Shown: positions 7,000 to 14,474, counted from the stretch's first letter. The stretch: 64,000 nucleotides of DNA from Paenibacillus wulumuqiensis (GCF_000971965.1 NZ_KQ040794.1:317150-381149), one strand, 5' to 3'. Numbers and translations: made by a program. Notes: generated by a model from the letters alone, not told the origin.

Positions 7000-8508
7000 C
7001 TATCTTCTTTCTATCTGTAAACCATGATTAATGGCAAAAATGACTTTTGGATCATTAATTTTATATGTCACAGCTCCTGATTGTTGCCCATCTTTTTTTA
7101 TCAAACCCATCTTTTCCATTGCAATAACATAGTTATTAGTAGAACTTCCTGTACCTGCACGTTCATTCAATTGGTTCTTTGTGAAAACTTCATTTGAGAG
7201 TTTTTGTAAATGAGCAACATAAGAGTAGACATCCATTGTGTTTGAACGAGCATTTATTCTTTTTGGATAATACTCGTAAAAATTAAATTTAAGCACAAAA
7301 TTTGTGAAACCTTTAACAATGGCTTCTTCAGAAAGAAAATTTGCTTCAGAGTCGATTTCATATTGTGCTTCAAATATTCTATTAATTATGTGCCATAGAT
7401 CTCTTGGATTGGAATTCGCTAATTTGAATAGTTCTTTCATTGTAGTTGGATTGATGTTTGGTGCAAAAATTTTTGTGAAATCGGTAATTTTATCATTTGA
7501 GTAAGTTTTTAATCTTTGGTTTAAAGCATTTGTTAAGTCAGAATCATTCCAAGTGATTTCTGGACAATAATGTTTTTGTGTTCTTACAGTATCTCTAATC
7601 AAAGCAAAAGGAACTGCCCAAACAGAGATTATCAATTGAACTTCTTGATTTAATAACAATTTATTATCAGTAACTACAGGTTTTATGAATTCAGATATAC
7701 CTTCAGCATCATTCTCAAATCGAGGGTCTTCATCTAATTTATCAAATGTGATAATAACCTTTTTATATCCCATTTTTTTTATTATATTAATGAATCTTTC
7801 AATAAGAGAGTAAGTTGCATCTATGTCTAAGAATCCATCATCAATGCCAGTAGAAAGTTCAGGGAAAAATTCTTTAACTTTCCCCTCTTGTATTAGAGGA
7901 GGGAGTTTTGAGAAGTGAGACGTAATAGTATCGGAAATAAAGTTAGTGGCTGCTGTAGCTCCATAATTTAAAGTGAAACGAAAAAAATTATAAACCTTTT
8001 TTGTGCTGCGCAGTAGTTTTCGAGTTTGCACTTGTTCAATTTTGTCTCTTAAATTCCGCTTAGTTACGCTTTCTATATAATTTTTAAGCAAGTAAGAAAG
8101 CAATAGTTTTTCTTCTTTTCCTAGTTTATTTAGTTTACTTTTATAGTGGGCTAGACTTAGAAATACACTCGAGGTTAATGCTTTTAAAATTAAAGTGTAA
8201 AACTCTCTTAATTCTACTTTGGTTGATAACTCGGAAAAGTTATCAATTGAACAAATAAGAGAAAGTTCAGCATTTTCCTTTCGAAGTAAATCGTAAAGTA
8301 AAGCAGTTTTTCCAGTACCTCGATTTCCCACTAACATCATTGTTCGATCATGATTAAAGCTTTCTATAATAGGCGCGTAATCAGAAGGTTGAATAAATAA
8401 CTGCTCTAATTTATCTTTTTCATTCTCAGTTGTATAAATCGTAAAGGGATATTCAACTAAACCAAGGCGAGAATATAGTTCTTTAAATGAAGACTTATGA
8501 TCAATCAT
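7000..8508 (-). CDS. Cassette C10: P-loop ATPase (Sll1717-like), antisense to the array
   Basis: 502 residues; on the minus strand AGGAG precedes the ATG. Walker A is G61-NRGTGK-T68. A Walker-B-like stretch follows in KKVIITFDKLDED. The later NPRDLWHIINRIFEAQ looks like an AAA sensor/lid region, and the last 80 residues (NQLNERAGTGSSTNNYVIAM) look like a winged helix. This matches my memory of Sll1717-type or KAP-like predicted ATPases seen near defence genes; the role is not established. It is the only reversed gene of the array and carries its own terminator; its promoter is presumably in 8509-8600. Largest cassette, ends 7/8. Confidence 0.65.
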   Translation of the reverse strand: MIDHKSSFKELYSRLGLVEYPFTIYTTENEKDKLEQLFIQPSDYAPIIESFNHDRTMMLVGNRGTGKTALLYDLLRKENAELSLICSIDNFSELSTKVELREFYTLILKALTSSVFLSLAHYKSKLNKLGKEEKLLLSYLLKNYIESVTKRNLRDKIEQVQTRKLLRSTKKVYNFFRFTLNYGATAATNFISDTITSHFSKLPPLIQEGKVKEFFPELSTGIDDGFLDIDATYSLIERFINIIKKMGYKKVIITFDKLDEDPRFENDAEGISEFIKPVVTDNKLLLNQEVQLIISVWAVPFALIRDTVRTQKHYCPEITWNDSDLTNALNQRLKTYSNDKITDFTKIFAPNINPTTMKELFKLANSNPRDLWHIINRIFEAQYEIDSEANFLSEEAIVKGFTNFVLKFNFYEYYPKRINARSNTMDVYSYVAHLQKLSNEVFTKNQLNERAGTGSSTNNYVIAMEKMGLIKKDGQQSGAVTYKINDPKVIFAINHGLQIERR

Positions 8509-8613
8509 AGTTCAATTCTCCTAACAAATATTGAAGTTGGTATTTAGTTCTATAGTACAATTATTTCACCAAGAAAAAAAGAGTACAGAGGACAATCCTA
8601 CAAAAGGAGACTT

Positions 8614-8711
8614 CAGCTAACATAATATTTACGCTGCGGACATACGTCCTTGATCCGGCATACGCCGGATACCCAGTATACGCTGGGCCGTAAATACAGG
8701 AACGTTATAGG
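8614..8711 (+). repeat. attC-like site 10, with compensated inner stem
   Basis: CAGCTAAC ... GTTATAGG. The inner stem is TATTTACG/CGTAAATA instead of TATTCACG/CGTGAATA, a double change that keeps pairing. Hairpins GGAC-atac-GTCC, TCCGGC-atac-GCCGGA and CCCAGT-atac-GCTGGG. Confidence 0.88.
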
Positions 8712-8752
8712 AAAGTCTTGAAAAACTAAATCATTTTAAGGACTGAACAGAT

Positions 8753-9658
8753 ATGCTCAATAAGCAAGAATTATATCGAGAAGAGTATAAAGAATACCTT
8801 ATGGATTTATTCTCAAAGGCTTGGAATAGAAAACCAGTTGATTTCATTTATAGCTTGCTTAGAGTAACAGGTATACATCAAGGGCATTGGGACCCTTACA
8901 CTGAACTACTGGAGGGTTTTGAGGACTACAACAACATATTAAATTATTCAGATACTCTGAAAGGAAAGACACCTTTCAGAGTAGGCCTCTTAATGTATTG
9001 CCAAGCAATAGAAATAACAGCTATACATGAGTTGTTAGCAAACTTATTAAGATGTGCAAGTGGACAAGAATTTGTAATAAAACCGTTCTCTCAACTTCAT
9101 ATAGGCAAAAAGAATAACCCGTTTTCTTATGTTCCTCCAAGTGCTAATAAGAAAATAAAAGAACTAAAGAAAATAGCTAATTCTATAAACGACACTAAGT
9201 TTTCATCAATTATCGATTCTTTTTATAATGATCAGATTCGTAATTCTTTCGTACATTCAGATTATTGCATAACATCTGAAGAATATCGATGGACTGAAGG
9301 CGGGCCTGCTTCTTCAGTAAGTCTAGATTATATAAATGATTTAATTACAAGAACATTTGCTTTTTATGAAGCACTATTAAACGTTTGGAAGTCGTGGCTT
9401 CTTTGGTTCAATAAACATCCTAAATACTTCAAGTTACCACAGTATGAAGTATTTGAGCTTTTAACAAACGAGAATGGACTTTATGGATTTGAAGTACATT
9501 TTTCAAACGGAGAAAAAGCACACTTTTCTAGAGAAGCCAATAAAATTGATGCTGTGAATTTAAGTCCTAATGAAGATGGTACTATTAACTTTTTTGTTGG
9601 TGACTTAGGAAAGCTAGAAAGATTGTGGAAAATAAATGGGAAAGAATTTGTAGAATAA
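8753..9658 (+). CDS. Cassette C11: HEPN-like domain protein
   Basis: 301 residues, AAGGA upstream of ATG. The central helical region contains DQIRNSFVHSDY, the R-N-x3-H pattern typical of HEPN domains (Rx4-6H), here at about residues 162-167. The earlier RVGLLMYCQAIEITAIHELL would be the preceding helix. The C-terminal 70 residues (GFEVHFSNGEKAHFSREANK) look beta-rich. HEPN proteins are often RNases in toxin-antitoxin and phage-defence systems; whether this one cleaves RNA is inference. No antitoxin-like partner is in the same cassette. The ends match 8/8 (GTTATAGG and CCTATAAC). Confidence 0.55.
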   Translation: MLNKQELYREEYKEYLMDLFSKAWNRKPVDFIYSLLRVTGIHQGHWDPYTELLEGFEDYNNILNYSDTLKGKTPFRVGLLMYCQAIEITAIHELLANLLRCASGQEFVIKPFSQLHIGKKNNPFSYVPPSANKKIKELKKIANSINDTKFSSIIDSFYNDQIRNSFVHSDYCITSEEYRWTEGGPASSVSLDYINDLITRTFAFYEALLNVWKSWLLWFNKHPKYFKLPQYEVFELLTNENGLYGFEVHFSNGEKAHFSREANKIDAVNLSPNEDGTINFFVGDLGKLERLWKINGKEFVE

Positions 9659-9672
9659 AAAGAAGGTAACAT

Positions 9673-9770
9673 CCTATAACATAATATTCACGCTGCGGAC
9701 ATTCGTCCTTGGCCCGGCATACGCCGGACACCCAGCATGCGCTGGGTCGTGAATACAGGAACGCTAGATG
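9673..9770 (+). repeat. attC-like site 11, core altered to GCT
   Basis: CCTATAAC ... GCTAGATG. Three perfect hairpins. The usually invariant GTT of the core is GCT, a T-to-C change in the triplet where strand exchange is expected, so this site may be weakened. Confidence 0.86.
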
Positions 9771-9809
9771 AAATCGTCGAGTTCTAAAAATATTTTGGAG
9801 GTTGGGCAT

Positions 9810-10184
9810 ATGAAGTTTAAGGAGATCATTCCTATACTCCGTATTTTTGATGTAATTAAGACAAGAGAATTTTATTTAGATTACTTAGGATTCAAAGTGG
9901 ATTGGGAGCACCGATTTGAGGCCAATTCACCTCTTTACATGCAGATATCAAAGAATGATTTAAAGTTACATTTAAGTGAACATTATGGAGATTGCAGTCC
10001 GGGAGCTGCAATTAGAATTGAATTAGAAGGAATCAATGAATATCATAAGGAACTTATTGAGAAGAAATACAATTTTTCAAGACCTGGATTGGAAAGTACA
10101 CCATGGGGAAGCGAAGAATGCTGTGTCATTGATCCATTTGGAAATAGAATTATTTTTTATGAATATAAAGAAGAAGATCAGTAA
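9810..10184 (+). CDS. Cassette C12: glyoxalase/bleomycin-resistance (VOC) family protein
   Basis: 124 residues from ATG 9810, 8 bases after GGAGG. The frame also has an ATG inside the core box (9768), which would add 14 residues. The VOC beta-alpha-beta-beta-beta pattern is clear: PILRIFDVIKTREFYLDYLG at the start and CVIDPFGNRIIFYE at the end. It is close to the Glyoxalase_7 type that includes bleomycin-binding proteins (LHLSEHYGD, TPWGSEE). Possible roles are binding of a bleomycin-like drug or a small metal-dependent conversion. The ends match only 6/8, partly because of the GCT core. Confidence 0.75.
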   Translation: MKFKEIIPILRIFDVIKTREFYLDYLGFKVDWEHRFEANSPLYMQISKNDLKLHLSEHYGDCSPGAAIRIELEGINEYHKELIEKKYNFSRPGLESTPWGSEECCVIDPFGNRIIFYEYKEEDQ

Positions 10185-10227
10185 TATAACAGAAATCGTT
10201 GTAGGCAGTTCAAGGAGTCGACGACAT

Positions 10228-10424
10228 TATCTAACACCACATTCACGCATCGGGGCACACGCCCCTTGGTCCGCAGGAAGCATTTTCGAGGAAGCTAATT
10301 CGGCGGACAACCCTGCAGCACCTAACCGCGTCGCGGCCGAAAATCTTGGGAGACTAAGATAAGAGCTGTCTTAGTCTCCCGGGTTTCCAATGGTGAAGGT
10401 TCGTGAATGCAAGAACGTTATAAG
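10228..10424 (+). repeat. attC-like site 12, expanded, with a terminator-like insert
   Basis: TATCTAAC ... GTTATAAG, 197 bp. The inner stem is CATTCACG/CGTGAATG, again compensated. Hairpin 1 GGGGC-acac-GCCCC; hairpin 2 GTCCGC...GCGGAC. In place of hairpin 3 lies a longer arm with a perfect 12-bp stem GGGAGACTAAGA/TCTTAGTCTCCC (10348-10380). Confidence 0.85.
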
Positions 10425-10523
10425 AAATCAGTGCAAAAACTCAAAATCTACAAGCATCTACTTTCAAGAAAAAAATATAAGTACCATGGCAAACATATTT
10501 CATCTAAATAGGAGGTTGTGTAA

Positions 10524-11012
10524 ATGGCATTTCCAACACATATTGTATCGGCTGGCGGAATTGTTGAAGACGAGAAGGGAAACATCCTGTTAGTAAAAGC
10601 TCATGACGATGGTTGGGTTTATCCGGGTGGAATAACTGAAGTTGGTGAGAACTTGATTGATGGCGTAATTCGTGAAATCAAAGAGGAAAGTGGAATCGAT
10701 GCTACTGTTAGCCATTTAATCAGTGTCGTGTCAAACACAGCGATACATAAGTGGTATGACGGTGTGACTGATGTTCCAACGAAAGTAATGTTTGATTTCG
10801 TATGCAAATCTTTAGGTGGAGAGTTATCTACATCTGAAGAAACAAGCGATTGCAGGTGGGTTCCAAAAGAAAATGTGCTAGACATGATTACTTTACCTGC
10901 AATCCGCATGCGTTATGAAGCCTATTTGAACTTTAATGGGTCTGTAAACTATATTGAATACGTTACTGCAAAAACGTCAGAATGTAATATCAAACTCCAG
11001 AAGCATGTTTAG
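10524..11012 (+). CDS. Cassette C13: NUDIX hydrolase
   Basis: 162 residues, AGGAGG 8 bases before ATG. The NUDIX box GGITEVGENLIDGVIREIKE-ESGI is complete at about residues 31-54, preceded by ILLVKAHDDGWVYPGG. A small variable domain follows, ending in AIRMRYEAYLNF. Length and layout fit small NUDIX hydrolases acting on modified nucleotides or nucleotide sugars; substrate not readable. The 112-bp leader between the core and the ATG (10425-10523) has no other frame. Cassette ends 7/8. Confidence 0.85.
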   Translation: MAFPTHIVSAGGIVEDEKGNILLVKAHDDGWVYPGGITEVGENLIDGVIREIKEESGIDATVSHLISVVSNTAIHKWYDGVTDVPTKVMFDFVCKSLGGELSTSEETSDCRWVPKENVLDMITLPAIRMRYEAYLNFNGSVNYIEYVTAKTSECNIKLQKHV

Positions 11013-11060
11013 TTGCACGAGACGTGAACTGCATATGGGTCTCAAAGAAGGCGCTGACCT

Positions 11061-11158
11061 CTTACAACATAATATTCACACTGCGGACATTCGTCCTTGA
11101 TCCGGCAGTCGCCGGATACCCGACATGCGTCGGGTCGTGAATACAGGAACGTTATACG
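11061..11158 (+). repeat. attC-like site 13
   Basis: CTTACAAC ... GTTATACG. Hairpins GGAC-attc-GTCC, TCCGGC-agtc-GCCGGA and CCCGAC-atgc-GTCGGG. The inner stem has one C-A mismatch (TATTCACA). Confidence 0.86.
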
Positions 11159-11192
11159 ACAATCTCTAAAACACAAAAAAGAGGAAAATCTA

Positions 11193-11666
11193 ATGCCAAT
11201 ACGTGCCGTTGCCTTAGCGATTATTAGAAGAAATAAAGATCAAATACTTGTGCAGGAAATAATCTCTCCAGATTGTTCAACAACATTTTATCGGCCGATT
11301 GGAGGGACAATAGAGGTTGGAGAAAACAGCCAAGTGACTTTAGTTAGAGAAATAAAAGAAGAATTGAATCAAGAAGTTGAAGAACCTAACTTAGTGGCAG
11401 TAATTGAAAATATTTTTAAAGTAGAAGAAATAGGACATGAGATAGATTTTATTTACGAAGCAGAATTTAAAGATCGCACTCTATACAATCGAGAAGAATT
11501 TGAAGGAATAGAAGGTAAGGAATTATTCAAAGCGATTTGGAAGCCAATAAATGATTTTGTTAAGACTGAAGAAAGCATAAAGTTGGTCCCAGACGGCTTA
11601 TTAGAATTCTTAACCCGTAAAGAAAGTAAGGACCAAAGAATAGTAACGCATATAAAAACGATATAA
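11193..11666 (+). CDS. Cassette C14: NUDIX hydrolase
   Basis: 157 residues from ATG 11193 with GAGGAAA ahead; the frame is open upstream through the attC-like site but has no ribosome site there. The box reads GGTIEVGENSQVTLVREIKE-ELNQEV. The catalytic REUxEE is intact, while the consensus Gly after EEx is Asn. A W-x-P-I-N stretch near the end fits ADP-ribose/NADH-type small NUDIX proteins loosely. Third NUDIX cassette of the array and adjacent to C13, but the two proteins differ widely, so this is not a simple tandem duplication. Ends 7/8. Confidence 0.8.
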   Translation: MPIRAVALAIIRRNKDQILVQEIISPDCSTTFYRPIGGTIEVGENSQVTLVREIKEELNQEVEEPNLVAVIENIFKVEEIGHEIDFIYEAEFKDRTLYNREEFEGIEGKELFKAIWKPINDFVKTEESIKLVPDGLLEFLTRKESKDQRIVTHIKTI

Positions 11667-11707
11667 ATTACAATGCCTCTTGGAAATAATTCAAGAGGTG
11701 AGATCGT

Positions 11708-11805
11708 TGTATAACATAATATTCACGCTGCGGACATACGTCCTTGGTCCGGCATTTGCCGGACACCCGACATGCGTCGAGTCGTGAATACAGGAACGTT
11801 AGCAG
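11708..11805 (+). repeat. attC-like site 14
   Basis: TGTATAAC ... GTTAGCAG. Hairpins GGAC-atac-GTCC and CCGGC-attt-GCCGG are perfect; hairpin 3 CCCGAC-atgc-GTCGAG has one mismatch. Confidence 0.87.
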
Positions 11806-11829
11806 AAATCAGCGGGAAGGCGGTTAAAT

Positions 11830-12297
11830 ATGAAAAGAGGTTTATCTTTTCAAATACCAAATAAATATGGTAGCTTTCTAAGAGAGATTTTGAGGCCAAT
11901 AAATATATCTTCATATAATTGGTATATAGGAGGTGAAGAATCATATCTTGTTATAAATCAGGAGTTAGATGAACCGCTTTTTCCAGAGATGATATATGGG
12001 ATGAACGGGGAAGAACTGAAAAATATAATTGAAAATAATATATATTATCTGATTTTTGCAAATCTAAATGCTTTTCCAATTGGAAAGAATGCCACGGAAT
12101 TAACGACGTATAAAGAGTATATTGAAAGTGAATGTTTGTTATCATTATTGATCATTGATAGTAGTTATGTTTCTATTTACTGCAAAGATCCAAACTTGAT
12201 TGAAAGCCTGTATAAAAACGCATTGAATAAAAATTATGAAAAACTTAAATATGTAACTGATGATAATGACACTAGAACAAAGCTCTCTGTATGGTAA
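11830..12297 (+). CDS. Cassette C15: DUF2691-like protein
   Basis: 155 residues after GGAAGG. The start MKRGLSFQIPNKYGSFLREI and the following NISSYNWYIGGEESYL agree with my memory of the DUF2691 family found in Bacillus, whose function is unknown. It is a soluble acidic protein without a catalytic signature. The family is normally chromosomal in Bacillales, which would make this a locally captured gene; that is inference. Cassette ends 7/8 (GTTAGCAG and CTGTTAAC). Confidence 0.55.
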   Translation: MKRGLSFQIPNKYGSFLREILRPINISSYNWYIGGEESYLVINQELDEPLFPEMIYGMNGEELKNIIENNIYYLIFANLNAFPIGKNATELTTYKEYIESECLLSLLIIDSSYVSIYCKDPNLIESLYKNALNKNYEKLKYVTDDNDTRTKLSVW

Positions 12298-12349
12298 TTG
12301 GTTTCTTTTAAAAGTGATGCTTAAGTTGATTCATGGAAGTCATTGACAT

Positions 12350-12429
12350 CTGTTAACATAATATTCACGCTGCGGACATTCGTTCTGGGTCCATTATACG
12401 TTGGATCGTGAATACCACAACGTTATCTG
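12350..12429 (+). repeat. attC-like site 15, short form with two hairpins
   Basis: CTGTTAAC ... GTTATCTG, 80 bp. Inner stem TATTCACG/CGTGAATA is kept. Hairpin 1 GGAC-attc-GTTC and one TCCA...TGGA hairpin remain; the third arm is missing. Confidence 0.82.
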
Positions 12430-12460
12430 AAATCCTTAAATTGCATTAGGAGAATTTAAT

Positions 12461-12958
12461 ATGGATTTAATTAAATTTAAAACTAATCTATTGTTCTATA
12501 AAATATATAAGAATATAGCTTCAGGAAGCGACTATTTAAATTGGGGATTTTCGTTACTTGAGAATGATGTGGAATCAGAATCATTATTTAAACTTTCGTC
12601 AATGAGTAAAGCCGATAGTCTATTTATATTTGAAGATTTTTTTTATAAATTACTTGAAGAAATGGGATTGAAAAGACCCACTGATGAAGAGACTGTAGAA
12701 GCACATATTATTCTAATGTGTCAGGAGATTATAAATCAAAAAAGTGATCTTCTAAAGATTGCGAGTGACATATTTAGAGAGGTAGTTGAATTACATTATC
12801 CAGACGATTTGGTTGTATGGCTTGAAATTAATGATGCTATAGATAGAGTTATTTATGATAATGAGGGAGAGAAGCAAAATGAAGATGCACTAAGGAAACG
12901 AATAATTTATGAAGCCAAAAAATACTTATCCATACAAGAAGCAGAGGACATCATATAA
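12461..12958 (+). CDS. Cassette C16: hypothetical helical protein
   Basis: 165 residues, AGGAG ahead of ATG. Not recognised. It is acidic and helical, with DYLNWGFSLLENDVESESLF and a C-terminal ALRKRIIYEAKKYL. The size and charge resemble immunity-type proteins, but no family can be named. The stop TAA lies inside the left box CATATAAC of the next site, as in C8. Cassette ends 7/8. Confidence 0.55.
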   Translation: MDLIKFKTNLLFYKIYKNIASGSDYLNWGFSLLENDVESESLFKLSSMSKADSLFIFEDFFYKLLEEMGLKRPTDEETVEAHIILMCQEIINQKSDLLKIASDIFREVVELHYPDDLVVWLEINDAIDRVIYDNEGEKQNEDALRKRIIYEAKKYLSIQEAEDII

Positions 12959-13012
12959 CATAATATTCACGACTCGACATACGTGGAGCCGTGAATACAA
13001 AAACATTATATG
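12952..13012 (+). repeat. attC-like site 16, minimal form, core altered to ATT
   Basis: CATATAAC ... ATTATATG, 61 bp. Inner stem TATTCACG/CGTGAATA is intact, but only one imperfect hairpin remains (CTC...GAG). The core triplet GTT is ATT. Confidence 0.8.
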
Positions 13013-13068
13013 CAATGCCTGCAAGAGCATGAAGATCAAAATCAAATTACCATGAGGTGAATTTTATT

Positions 13069-13689
13069 ATGGGATCCAGAATCATGCATCTGATTATCGG
13101 TTATAAAATTGCCAAGAAATTGAACATCGCGGATAAAACTTCATTTTTGCTGGGCAGCATTGCTCCGGATGCTGTGATTACAAAAGATGAATCTCATTTC
13201 TACAGAGGAGAACATCAGAACTTTACAAGATACATAGACTATCAAGAATTTCTGGATAAATATAATTCACAATCAAATAACATGTATGTGCTTGGGTATT
13301 TTGCACATTTAATTGCAGATGAGCAGTGGATGAAGGGATTTTATATGCCTTGGCTGAGAAATCGAATGGAAGCAGATCCTGGAGTGTATCCACTGTACCA
13401 CGATGATTTCAAATTACTGAATGGAAAGCTATTAGAGCACTATGATTTTACTACTCAAATGAGGGAAACAATCAATAATGAAGCGAATAAAGTCATTGAT
13501 CTAGATGAGGTAAAGTTCAATGATGTATTAGAATTTGTTCCCTATGTGTTAGGCGATATGGAATATGAAGAACAAGCAATAAATGAACCGCTAAATGTCT
13601 TTAGGTTTATACAGATCCAAGGATATATCGAAACATCAGTTAATGTCGCAGTTATGAATTTACAACAATTATTTTCGAAAGAAGTTTAG
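13069..13689 (+). CDS. Cassette C17: zinc-dependent phospholipase C-like protein
   Basis: 206 residues from ATG 13069, 8 bases after GAGGTGA. It starts MGSRIMHLIIGYKIAKKL, followed by FLLGSIAPDAV, HFYRGEHQNF and GYFAHLIADEQW. The His and Asp residues at these points are the pattern of zinc-dependent phospholipase C-like (PF00882-type) proteins. A relative is encoded at 29945 (LLLGSIAPDAL, GYFTHIYTDARW), in the chromosomal part of this window. No signal peptide, so probably cytoplasmic; substrate unknown. The cassette ends are ATTATATG and CATATAAT, both changed at the normally fixed triplet yet still complementary. Confidence 0.7.
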   Translation: MGSRIMHLIIGYKIAKKLNIADKTSFLLGSIAPDAVITKDESHFYRGEHQNFTRYIDYQEFLDKYNSQSNNMYVLGYFAHLIADEQWMKGFYMPWLRNRMEADPGVYPLYHDDFKLLNGKLLEHYDFTTQMRETINNEANKVIDLDEVKFNDVLEFVPYVLGDMEYEEQAINEPLNVFRFIQIQGYIETSVNVAVMNLQQLFSKEV

Positions 13690-13722
13690 TTTAATTAGCA
13701 GATCTAGAGAAGGTAGAGACAA

Positions 13723-13895
13723 CATATAATACATATCTCATGTTTTAGTCATTCTGCCTTTGGGCGAATACATGTTGGAAGTGGGTTCTGAACTAATACG
13801 TAGAATAATATGGTGAAATATGTAAAAATAAATGTTGCAATAGCAGTTACTAAGCCTCAATCATGCGCTTAGTCATGAATACAGAAATGTAGATG
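13723..13895 (+). repeat. attC-like site 17, degenerate
   Basis: Left box CATATAAT pairs 8/8 with ATTATATG at 13005. Right side CATGAATA, a 7-base spacer (cagaaat), then GTAGATG lacking one T. Between them about 130 bp retain only fragments (CTTTGGGCG, ATCATGCGCTTAG). The geometry is recognisable but the fold is eroded. Confidence 0.65.
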
Positions 13896-13924
13896 AAATC
13901 CTTACAAGATATTTAGGAGGGAAT

Positions 13925-14368
13925 ATGAAAACTATCAATCACTTACAAACTAAACCTTCAAGTCGCTATAATGACTTTGATCCTGAACAAGAGGGCAACA
14001 AAAACACCAAATTTGCTGATTTAATAATTGATGGGCAATCACTTTATCAGACATTGAAAGAACATGATATGGTCCCAGTTCTTGGATGGGGAAGTGATGA
14101 ATATCAAAGGCAAATAATAGATTACTTTTTACTCAAACAAGCACATCCTTATTTGTATCACAGATATCCAATTTTAGTCTGCCCTTGGTGCGCAGACGAG
14201 GAGTGTGGTTTTATTTCAGTCCTTATTGAGAGAAAAGAAGACGTAATTATATGGCGAGATTTCAAACTAGATTCTGATAAACCTATCGATATAGGACCTT
14301 TTTATTTTAAATGGGCAGACTATAAGAAAGTAATAAATGATACATTCGGCACTGCAGGGATTCAATAA
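13925..14368 (+). CDS. Cassette C18: hypothetical protein with a cysteine-rich motif
   Basis: 147 residues, TTAGGAGGGA before ATG. Central LVCPWCADEECGFISVLIER holds C-x2-C...C, suggestive of a small zinc-binding knuckle. It continues with VIIWRDFKLD and PFYFKWADYKKVIND. I know of similar unnamed proteins in Bacillales but cannot name a family. It is still AT-rich like the array, and is the last gene before the array border. Confidence 0.55.
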   Translation: MKTINHLQTKPSSRYNDFDPEQEGNKNTKFADLIIDGQSLYQTLKEHDMVPVLGWGSDEYQRQIIDYFLLKQAHPYLYHRYPILVCPWCADEECGFISVLIERKEDVIIWRDFKLDSDKPIDIGPFYFKWADYKKVINDTFGTAGIQ

Positions 14369-14474
14369 CACTTTACAAAGTATTTATAGACTTAATTTTA
14401 GAAATATTATAGTGACGGAGAACTCTTCCAGGTACCAAGTAACCAGTAGATTGTAAATAAAACAAAGTTACATG
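14369..14474 (+). repeat. attC-like site 18, degenerate, right border of the continuous array
   Basis: TATTTATA (14381-14388) pairs 7/8 with TGTAAATA (14452-14459). The spacers are 4 bases on the left and 7 on the right, as in intact sites, and the core is GTTACATG (14467-14474). No clear internal hairpins remain. Beyond it the base composition turns GC-richer. Confidence 0.55.

Noticed and set aside
2417-13012. CRISPR array
   Set aside because: The repeated elements are about 60-200 bp with internal variation and are separated by genes of very different size, not by uniform short spacers; no cas genes.
2417-13012. MITE or REP-type dispersed repeats
   Set aside because: No target-site duplications seen, all in one orientation, exactly one after each gene, and end boxes co-vary with the cassette rather than with the repeat.
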